From: Thermoanaerobacterium sp.
Lineage (GTDB): Bacteria > Bacillota > Thermoanaerobacteria > Thermoanaerobacterales > Thermoanaerobacteraceae
Reading direction: 5' to 3'
Length of the DNA: 14,217 nt
Assembly: GCA_029960905.1 (NCBI GenBank)
Contig: JASBVU010000010.1
Coordinates: 1-14,217 of the forward strand
Below are positions 6,698 through 12,182 of the stretch, piece by piece. The notes under the pieces were generated by a model that searched no databases, had not been told where the DNA came from, and worked only from the letters and a program-made list of their open reading frames with translations. Position numbers and translations under genes: made by a program. Each line of letters begins with the position of its first letter. Position 1 is the stretch's first letter.

Positions 6698-7810
6698 ATG
6701 CCTTTAAGGAAGGATATTTATAAGCGCATGTATATAATGCTGGAACCTGATGAGAGGGGTGCGTCGCTTTTAAAAGACAAGGAAATATCAGGCTATCTTA
6801 AAATAGAAACTATAAATGGAAGAGGGAGGATTACAGCATCACTTCAAAATCTAGATCCTAATTATTCGTACACGGTAAAATTTTTAAAAATTGGAGAGAG
6901 CCCTAAATTAGTTGAATTTGGAGCAATCAGGGTAGATGACAAAGGCAGAGGTGGTGCGGAATGGTCTTTTAATACAGATGATGTGCTTGATAAGGGTGTG
7001 AAGTTTGATGATCTTGCTGTAGCATTAGTAGAAGCAGATAATGGACAACAAAGGTTGATTCCTTTGTCGGGTGTCATAGACAAGTCGAGATTTAACTGGA
7101 AAGCCACTTATAAAAAGTTGATGAAAAACATAGAGAACGTTGAAAAATATAAAGAACAGATTCAATTTACTGATGATTTAATTGAAAGCCAAAAAGAGAA
7201 CGTAGATGGCGACATAATATTGCCACAGTACAATGATGAGGAATATCACGAAGAAGAAGTCGAAATTCAAATTGAACCTGAAGAAGATGTGGAAAATGGA
7301 CAAATTGACAATATAGAGGAAACGGGTGCTGATGATGTTAATTCAAATGATGAAGGGCATACAAGCGTTCAACCGGAGCATCAAAGCGATAATAGTACAA
7401 CCAAAAGTGATGTTTATGACCAAGAAAACAGCGGTTATGTAAAATATTTAAAAGAGTATGTAAATAATATTGTAAATTACCTTGATGAAGTTCATCCTTT
7501 TGAAAACAATCTGGAAGGTTACAGATGGTGGAGGATAAATACGGGATATAGGAATGGCTTCTACGATCATTATCTGGTGGGGTTTGTAAATGACGAAAAT
7601 GGAAAGCTTAAATACATCGTCTACGGTATGCCAGGGTTATTTACACTTTCGGATCAGCCTTTTGGAGGGATGACAGGCTTTGTGTACTGGTGTCCATTAA
7701 AGGAAAATATGAGAAGTGCTGGTGATATGGGATATTGGCTGATGCACATTGATGCATTAACAGGGCAAATAGCCATACCCAAAGGTTCTACACCACCGCC
7801 TATAATATAA
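6698..7810 (+). CDS. Uncharacterised two-domain protein with acidic linker
   Basis: I cannot assign a named function to this 370-residue protein. It has no signal peptide or membrane span, so it is probably cytoplasmic or loosely spore-associated. Residues ~1-130 form a beta-rich domain (SGYLKIETINGRGRITASLQNL, split by charged strands; ends LIPLSGVID). A very acidic, low-complexity linker follows (~165-245, many E/D with Q, N, S and T). The C-terminal domain (~265-350) is aromatic-rich: HPFENNLEGYRWWRIN, FYDHYLVGFVND, YGMPGLFTLSDQPFGGMTGF, YWCPL and GYWLMHIDALTGQI. The tail is Pro-rich. The N-terminal part resembles proteins that sense or bind at the spore or envelope, but this is only an impression. 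AAGGGGG at 6684-6690 fixes the ATG and lies within a hairpin. It sits where yabG lies in Bacillus but shows no YabG similarity. Confidence 0.85.
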   Translation: MPLRKDIYKRMYIMLEPDERGASLLKDKEISGYLKIETINGRGRITASLQNLDPNYSYTVKFLKIGESPKLVEFGAIRVDDKGRGGAEWSFNTDDVLDKGVKFDDLAVALVEADNGQQRLIPLSGVIDKSRFNWKATYKKLMKNIENVEKYKEQIQFTDDLIESQKENVDGDIILPQYNDEEYHEEEVEIQIEPEEDVENGQIDNIEETGADDVNSNDEGHTSVQPEHQSDNSTTKSDVYDQENSGYVKYLKEYVNNIVNYLDEVHPFENNLEGYRWWRINTGYRNGFYDHYLVGFVNDENGKLKYIVYGMPGLFTLSDQPFGGMTGFVYWCPLKENMRSAGDMGYWLMHIDALTGQIAIPKGSTPPPII

Positions 7811-7815
7811 AAGTG

Positions 7816-7840
7816 AAAGCGTAGGAAAATCTACGCTTTT
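7816..7840. terminator. Bidirectional terminator between convergent genes
   Basis: AAAGCGTAG (7816-7824) pairs with CTACGCTTT (7831-7839) around a 6-base loop. T-rich sequence follows on both strands, so it can serve the 370-residue gene and the minus-strand HPr-like gene. Confidence 0.8.
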
Positions 7841-7850
7841 AAATTTGCTT

Positions 7851-8087
7851 TTATTTCGTGTATTCTTTTATGTCATCAGAAAACTTAGCCAGTGCTTCTT
7901 CATCATCTGTGAGTGGTATAACAGTAAGCAAGTTTTCAAGGTTTAGACTGAAAATTCCCATTATGGACTTTGCGTCGATAACATAACGGCCTGATACGAT
8001 GTCAATATCAAAAGGGTATTTTGACATCTTCTCTACAAAATTTTTAACTTTATCAATGGAATTTAAAGAAACTTGAAATTCTTTCAT
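7851..8087 (-). CDS. HPr-family protein lacking the phosphorylatable histidine
   Basis: This 78-residue protein has the HPr length and fold pattern. The best landmark is DAKSIMGIFSL (residues 38-48), which corresponds to the regulatory Ser46 region of HPr (usual LKSIMGVMSL); the serine is S41 here. Where HPr has GIHARPA with the phosphate-accepting His15, this protein reads NSIDKVKNFVEK, and no histidine occurs anywhere. It therefore cannot carry phosphate as classical HPr does. It could act through the serine, as Crh does in Bacillus, or only structurally. The ATG at 8087 (minus strand) is preferred over one 12 codons upstream, because AAGGGGG (8096-8102) lies 8 bases before it. It converges on the 370-residue gene. 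Confidence 0.82.
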   Translation of the reverse strand: MKEFQVSLNSIDKVKNFVEKMSKYPFDIDIVSGRYVIDAKSIMGIFSLNLENLLTVIPLTDDEEALAKFSDDIKEYTK

Positions 8088-8118
8088 ACACTTATCCCCC
8101 TTACATGTATTTATTTTA

Positions 8119-8147
8119 ATCATATATTAAGAAATCATTTTATTCAA
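8119..8147 (-). promoter_or_regulatory. Probable sigma-A promoter of the HPr-like gene
   Basis: On the minus strand, TTGAAT (8147-8142) is followed by 17 bases and TATGAT (8124-8119). The start of transcription would be near 8112, about 25 bases before the ATG. Confidence 0.5.
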
Positions 8148-8251
8148 TTAACCGATTTAACAAAAATTTCATTATTAATTTGGTAATTGTTTTCAACCTA
8201 TTAAGGTAGATTTTAAATGTAACATATGATAAAAATCTTGTTTTATAGGTA

Positions 8252-8280
8252 TTCTATTTATTGTGATTGTATATTATAAT
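8252..8280 (+). promoter_or_regulatory. Possible promoter of the mrp gene
   Basis: A perfect TATAAT lies at 8275-8280. The element 17 bases upstream is a weak TTCTAT (8252-8257). The region is AT-rich, so confidence is modest. Confidence 0.4.
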
Positions 8281-8321
8281 ATAACTGTTAAAAAAATAAA
8301 ATACCATTAGGGGGTATACAG

Positions 8322-9377
8322 TTGGTCACAAAAGAACAAATTTTAAATGCATTAAAAGATGTTTTTGATCCTGAAATAGGAAGAAGCATCGTCGACCTTA
8401 ATATGGTTGATAATATCAATATAGATGGGGGAAAAGTCACAGTTGATATAAAATTAACAATTAAAGGATGCCCGCTTCAAAACACCATAAAAGAAGATGT
8501 CATAAATAAGCTTAAGAGCTTGAATGGTGTTGATGATGTGGTTATCAACATGGGAGCCATGACAGAAGAAGAAAGGCAGAAACTTGCAAACAGCATGAAT
8601 CAAGGCAAAGTGCCTGTATTTGAAAAGACTCGCGTTATTGCAGTCGGAAGTGGCAAAGGCGGCGTTGGCAAGTCTACGGTTTCTGCAAATCTTGCTGTCG
8701 CTCTCGGAAAGTTAGGTTATAAAGTGGGGTTAATCGATGCTGATGTTTTAGGTTTCAGCATACCTCGTTTATTAGGCATAGTTGGTGAAAGGCCCTATGC
8801 ATTAGATGAAAATACGATACTGCCGATAGAGAAGTACGGCATTAAGATTATTTCAATGGGTAATTTTGCAGATGAAGATACGCCGCTTATATGGAGAGGA
8901 CCGCTTTTAGGAGGAGTCCTGGAGCAATTCATGAATGATGTGTACTGGGGAGATATTGACTACATGATAATTGATTTGCCACCAGGCACTGGGGACATAC
9001 CTCTTACAATAATGCAAAAAATACCTGAGCAGAAATTTTTGCTTGTTACAACGCCACAGGCATCTGCATCACATGTGGCAGGAAGGATTGCTTATATGGC
9101 TCAGAAGGTAAATATAGAGCTTATAGGAATAGCTGAAAATATGTCATACTTTGAGTGCCCCGAGTGCCACAAAAAATACAATATATTTGGAGAAGGCGAA
9201 ACCGAGAGACTTGCAAGGGAGCTTAATACAGAAGTTCTTGTAAAGATTCCTATCGACATAAAGATAAGGGAAAAAAGCGATATTGGATTACCTATATCTT
9301 TTATAAACGAGCCTGAAGCAGAATACTATTTAGAACTGGCGAAAAAAGTGTCTGAGAAAGTAAAACCGATACGCTGA
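8322..9377 (+). CDS. mrp: Mrp/NBP35-family P-loop ATPase, iron-sulfur cluster carrier
   Basis: This 351-residue protein has an N-terminal MIP18/DUF59 domain (residues ~1-78; DPEIGRSIVDLNMV and GCPLQNTI with C50). A ParA/MinD-like ATPase domain follows, with the deviant Walker A GSGKGGVGKST at 109-119. The segments IDADVLGFSIPRLLG and DYMIIDLPPGTGD are typical of the family. CPEC (C279 and C282) is the conserved CxxC that binds a bridging 4Fe-4S cluster in the homodimer. Mrp proteins assemble and transfer Fe-S clusters to apoproteins in the cytoplasm. The start is TTG 8322, supported by TTAGGGGG at 8307-8314 and lack of a better ATG. The nearby NifX-like gene and the Fe-S-rich Ech hydrogenase operon suggest a supply role; this is inference from context. 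Confidence 0.94.
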   Translation: MVTKEQILNALKDVFDPEIGRSIVDLNMVDNINIDGGKVTVDIKLTIKGCPLQNTIKEDVINKLKSLNGVDDVVINMGAMTEEERQKLANSMNQGKVPVFEKTRVIAVGSGKGGVGKSTVSANLAVALGKLGYKVGLIDADVLGFSIPRLLGIVGERPYALDENTILPIEKYGIKIISMGNFADEDTPLIWRGPLLGGVLEQFMNDVYWGDIDYMIIDLPPGTGDIPLTIMQKIPEQKFLLVTTPQASASHVAGRIAYMAQKVNIELIGIAENMSYFECPECHKKYNIFGEGETERLARELNTEVLVKIPIDIKIREKSDIGLPISFINEPEAEYYLELAKKVSEKVKPIR

Positions 9378-9393
9378 TAATTTATTTAAAAAA

Positions 9394-9430
9394 GGAGGCA
9401 TTGAAATTACAATGCCTCCATAAATTTTTA
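9394..9430. terminator. Strong bidirectional terminator between mrp and nifX-like gene
   Basis: GGAGGCATTG (9394-9403) pairs perfectly with CAATGCCTCC (9410-9419) around AAATTA. A T-rich run follows on the plus strand, and TTTTTTTAAATAAAT follows on the minus strand, so it serves both convergent genes. Confidence 0.9.
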
Positions 9431-9790
9431 TTTTTTCTTAAACAATTCTTTTTCCGGTATGTCTGATACCACATTGTTTAAATAAGATGGAAGATTTTCG
9501 ATGACTTTTTCAAATGGCAAACTTTCATCAAGCCTTATGAATTTAATACCACTGCTTTTAGCCTTGCCATACGATATATCACAAAATGATTCAGGTATTG
9601 TAATGACATGGTCGATTTTTTTGTCTATTAGAAAATTAATTGTAGCGATTCGCCTCCCGTCTTTTAGAGTAAAACCCGGATTTTCGTATTTTTCTGCCTC
9701 TTTTTTCTCTGTATCATAGATGACTATATACGGGCCGTCAGGCAATTTAGAAACTAATCCGTCTTCTGTCACTGTAGCTGCTATCCTCAT
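9428..9790 (-). CDS. NifX/NifB-like (dinitrogenase Fe-Mo cofactor family) protein
   Basis: This 120-residue protein belongs to the NifX/NafY/NifB C-terminal-domain superfamily. The start MRIAATVTEDGLVSKLPDG is followed by a strand PYIVIYDT, GRRIATINFLIDKKIDHVITIPESFCDISYGKAKSSGIKF and a terminal helix. The usual strand order is preserved and length is normal for a stand-alone member. The single Cys and the polar residues near it could bind metal. In non-diazotrophs these proteins are poorly understood; metal-cluster binding or delivery is the family-level guess. AGGAGTGA just upstream gives the start. The gene converges with mrp, and stand-alone members often neighbour Mrp-type ATPases, which supports a shared Fe-S role. 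No nitrogenase gene is present in the window. Confidence 0.88.
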   Translation of the reverse strand: MRIAATVTEDGLVSKLPDGPYIVIYDTEKKEAEKYENPGFTLKDGRRIATINFLIDKKIDHVITIPESFCDISYGKAKSSGIKFIRLDESLPFEKVIENLPSYLNNVVSDIPEKELFKKK

Positions 9791-9865
9791 GATCTTTCAC
9801 TCCTATATCTGTAAATTTTAAACATTAAGTTTTAAATAGAAATTGTAATATAATTATATATTATT

Positions 9866-9880
9866 AAACTATTATAGTTT
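9866..9880. repeat. 15-bp inverted repeat in the divergent intergenic region
   Basis: AAACTA (9866-9871) is the reverse complement of TAGTTT (9875-9880), with TTA between. It lies between the NifX-like gene and the protease operon, so it could be an operator for either. The region is AT-rich, which raises the chance rate. Confidence 0.3.
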
Positions 9881-9915
9881 TATGAATTGCTAAAGTCAAG
9901 TGAGATACTATGGTG

Positions 9916-9944
9916 TTGTCTGAGTATATATTTTATGATATAAT
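9916..9944 (+). promoter_or_regulatory. Sigma-A promoter of the membrane-protein/FtsH-like operon
   Basis: TTGTCT (9916-9921), a 17-base spacer and a perfect TATAAT (9939-9944) form a near-consensus promoter. Transcription should begin near 9951, about 28 bases before the ATG. Confidence 0.78.
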
Positions 9945-9956
9945 ATGATATATCAT
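9945..9956. promoter_or_regulatory. 12-bp palindrome at the predicted transcription start
   Basis: ATGATATATCAT (9945-9956) is a perfect palindrome directly downstream of the -10 box, spanning the expected +1. This is a classic site for a repressor, but the protein that would bind is unknown. Confidence 0.35.
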
Positions 9957-9978
9957 GTCGCCGGAGAGGGGGTATATT

Positions 9979-10503
9979 ATGTTTTCAAAATTAAAATGGC
10001 AGGTAGTCATAGTAACGGTGACTTTGGTGTTGGGTGTGCTTTTAGGAGGATTTAATTTATACCAGAACCGCATATTGCCAGAAAAGATATCCAATGACAT
10101 AAAGTCCTCCAATAATGTTCAATCTGCAGATGTAAGCATTGGAAACAGCGGCTATACGGCAAATATCAAACTTAAAAAAGTAGACAACCTTATGACAGCG
10201 TATAAGGATATTGAAAAAATAGTTGAAAAATATCCGGTTAAAGTTGATATAAAGATAGTTGACAATCCTAACGACAAATTAAACAATCTATTTTACGAGG
10301 ATCAGTTTGCCATATATCAGGCCATCCAAAATGGCGATTATATAGATATGAGCAAGATTATTGACAAAAATGGCATTGAAAAAGGTGCGAAGACGAATGT
10401 CTATATTGATGGAAGCAATATATATTTAAGCATATATGATGGTCAAAATTACCTGTACAAGATTATACCGCGCAATACAAAGGGGGATGTAACAGATGGT
10501 TAA
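9979..10503 (+). CDS. Single-pass membrane protein upstream of an FtsH-like protease
   Basis: I do not recognise a named family for this 174-residue protein. Residues ~8-26 (VVIVTVTLVLGVLLGGF) form one membrane helix preceded by a Lys-rich start, so most of the protein should lie outside the cytoplasm. The external part has alternating strands and helices (SADVSIGNSGYTANIKLKK, MTAYKDIEKIVEKYPVKVDIKIVD, EDQFAIYQAIQNGDYIDM) and no Cys, metal or catalytic motif. GAGAGGGGG (9964-9972) fixes ATG 9979 rather than the in-frame ATG at 9955. Its stop lies 8 bases inside the protease gene, so the two proteins are translationally coupled and probably act together. A sensor, substrate adaptor or stand-in for the missing FtsH extracytoplasmic domain is plausible but inferred. 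Confidence 0.8.
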   Translation: MFSKLKWQVVIVTVTLVLGVLLGGFNLYQNRILPEKISNDIKSSNNVQSADVSIGNSGYTANIKLKKVDNLMTAYKDIEKIVEKYPVKVDIKIVDNPNDKLNNLFYEDQFAIYQAIQNGDYIDMSKIIDKNGIEKGAKTNVYIDGSNIYLSIYDGQNYLYKIIPRNTKGDVTDG

Positions 10504-11980
10504 AGAAATACTCATCGGTATTTCAATTGCTTTAGTGATTTTTGCTGCTATATTGGGCATCGATATAACTCCTATTGTGATAGTAGGAATGATGATTTTT
10601 GCTTTAAGCTTCTTGTTAGAAAGCAGAGGGCTTATAAGCTCGTCAGGAAAAGTAGTAAACCCTGACACAAGCGTGTCTTTTGATGACATAGGCGGTCAAA
10701 ACACAGCCATATCAGAGTTAAAGGAAGCATTGGATTTTGTAATAAATAGGGATAAAATTAGAAAAATGGGCATAAGGCCACTTAAAGGAATACTTTTAAG
10801 CGGACCTCCAGGAACAGGCAAAACACTTCTTGCCAAAGCTGCTGCTAAGTACACTGACTCTAGCTATGTAGCTACATCTGGCAGTGAATTTATAGAGATG
10901 TACGCAGGTGTCGGTGCACAGAGAGTCAGAAAGCTTTTTGAATCAGCAAAAGCATTGGCGAAAAAGGAACAAAAAAACAGCGCGATAATTTTTATAGATG
11001 AAATAGACATACTTGGGGCAAAAAGAGGTACAAACGAAAGTCATCATGAGTACGATCAGACGCTGAATCAGTTGCTTGTTGAGATGGATGGAATAAAAAG
11101 CGATAATGATATAAATATTCTTGTAGTGGCGGCTACAAATAGGCCTGATATGTTAGATCCCGCACTATTAAGGCCGGGAAGGTTTGACAGACAGGTGACA
11201 GTAGACCTTCCTGATAAAAGCGGTAGACTGCAGATATTGAAGATTCATACAAGAAACAAGCCTTTAGATGAAAATGTGAATTTAGAAGCGATTGCAGAGG
11301 ATACTTTTGGCTTTTCGGGAGCTCATTTAGAGAGCTTGTGCAATGAAGCAGCTATATTAGCCATGAGGGATGGTTCTTCCAAAATAATGCAAAAGCACTT
11401 GCAGGAAGCGGTTGATAAAGTCATACTTGGCGAAAAGACAGATAAAAAACCTACAGAAGATGAGATACTAAGAGTATCGATACATGAAGCAGGACATGCC
11501 ATAATCGGAGAGCTGGTCGATCCTAATTCTGTGGCTACTGTAACGATAGTGCCAAGGGGTAAGGCTTTGGGCTTTGTAAGACAGACTGAGAAAGACGATA
11601 CGTTTATATACACGAAAGAACAGTTGGAGCATGAAATAATGGTGGCTCTTGGTGGAACTGCTGCAGAACTCCTTATTCTAAACAGCAGAAGTACAGGCTC
11701 TGCCAATGATTTTGAGCAGGCAGTGGATATTGCAAAGAAAATAGTTTATACAGGACTTTCAAGCCTTGGCATCATCAGTAAAGACGACATATCAGGGGAT
11801 AAAGTAAATGAGGAAGTAAACAGGATAATAAAGGAGCAGGAAGAAAAGGTCAAAGAGCTTTTAAAGGACAAAATAGATGTATTAAACGAAATATCTAGCA
11901 TATTGGTTAAAGAAGAGACGATATCAGGTGAATATTTAAGAAGGATATTGAATGGAGAAAATGTCCAAAAAGCTTGCTGA
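10496..11980 (+). CDS. Short FtsH-like AAA+ ATPase / M41 zinc metalloprotease
   Basis: This 494-residue protein is a membrane-anchored, ATP-driven protease of the FtsH kind. Two adjacent hydrophobic helices (about 4-20 and 25-41) leave only about four residues outside, so the normal FtsH extracytoplasmic domain is missing; standard bacterial FtsH has about 600-650 residues. Walker A is GPPGTGKT (103-110) and Walker B is IIFIDEID (D168, E169). The second region of homology is AATNRPDMLDPALLRPGRFDR with the arginine fingers. The zinc motif is HEAGH (H330, E331, H334), with D405 of SANDFEQA as third ligand. All catalytic residues are intact. The start overlaps the upstream gene by 8 bases, with AGGGGGA as ribosome site. 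It is probably a second, specialised FtsH paralogue beside the housekeeping one; substrate is unknown. Confidence 0.92.
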   Translation: MVKEILIGISIALVIFAAILGIDITPIVIVGMMIFALSFLLESRGLISSSGKVVNPDTSVSFDDIGGQNTAISELKEALDFVINRDKIRKMGIRPLKGILLSGPPGTGKTLLAKAAAKYTDSSYVATSGSEFIEMYAGVGAQRVRKLFESAKALAKKEQKNSAIIFIDEIDILGAKRGTNESHHEYDQTLNQLLVEMDGIKSDNDINILVVAATNRPDMLDPALLRPGRFDRQVTVDLPDKSGRLQILKIHTRNKPLDENVNLEAIAEDTFGFSGAHLESLCNEAAILAMRDGSSKIMQKHLQEAVDKVILGEKTDKKPTEDEILRVSIHEAGHAIIGELVDPNSVATVTIVPRGKALGFVRQTEKDDTFIYTKEQLEHEIMVALGGTAAELLILNSRSTGSANDFEQAVDIAKKIVYTGLSSLGIISKDDISGDKVNEEVNRIIKEQEEKVKELLKDKIDVLNEISSILVKEETISGEYLRRILNGENVQKAC

Positions 11981-11985
11981 TAACG

Positions 11986-12014
11986 GCAGAGGAGATTATC
12001 CCTCTGCTATTTTT
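11986..12014 (+). terminator. Terminator of the FtsH-like operon
   Basis: GCAGAGG (11986-11992) pairs with CCTCTGC (12001-12007) around an 8-base loop, followed by TATTTTT. Confidence 0.85.
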
Positions 12015-12044
12015 ATGGAATAAATTGCAAAACCCATCGAAATA

Positions 12045-12062
12045 TTGTTAAATAATAAACAA
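12045..12062. promoter_or_regulatory. Rex-type redox operator upstream of echA
   Basis: The 18-base site TTGTTAA-ATAA-TAAACAA matches the Rex consensus TTGTTAA-N4-TTAACAA at 13 of the 14 fixed positions (A for T at 12057). It lies 22 bases upstream of the -35 box of the ech promoter. Rex binds such sites when NADH/NAD+ is low and leaves them when NADH rises. Rex sites are common before hydrogenase and fermentation genes in Clostridia. Confidence 0.65.
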
Positions 12063-12084
12063 AATTAATTAATATTGAATACAA

Positions 12085-12113
12085 TTGACTTATCATTTGA
12101 TTAGATTTATAAT
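12085..12113 (+). promoter_or_regulatory. Sigma-A promoter of the ech operon
   Basis: TTGACT (12085-12090), a 17-base spacer and perfect TATAAT (12108-12113) form a near-consensus promoter. Transcription should begin near 12120, giving a leader of about 62 bases before the echA ATG. Confidence 0.82.
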
Positions 12114-12182
12114 CAAAGTGAGTATTTAAAAATGTATACAATATATAATATTCATTAAATTGAATGGAGAAGGAGTGAAAAA

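Noticed and set aside
7814..7827. TGAAAGCGTAGGAA as a catabolite-responsive (cre) site
   Set aside because: It resembles the cre core but misses the terminal CA and is part of a clear terminator hairpin between convergent genes.
8088..8123. Twelve-codon N-terminal extension of the HPr-like protein
   Set aside because: It runs across the AAGGGGG ribosome site and the predicted promoter -10 box, so the ATG at 8087 is the real start.
8142..8165. A second Rex-like site (minus strand TTGTTAA with a TTAATTG half) upstream of the HPr-like gene
   Set aside because: The half-site spacing is five rather than four, and the second half matches poorly; the sequence is AT-rich.
9955..9978. ATG 9955 as start of the membrane protein
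   Set aside because: It lies at the expected transcription start with no ribosome site, whereas GAGAGGGGG precedes ATG 9979.
11323..11706. Minus-strand open frame inside the FtsH-like gene
   Set aside because: It is antisense to the zinc-protease domain with intact HEAGH, with no ribosome site of its own.
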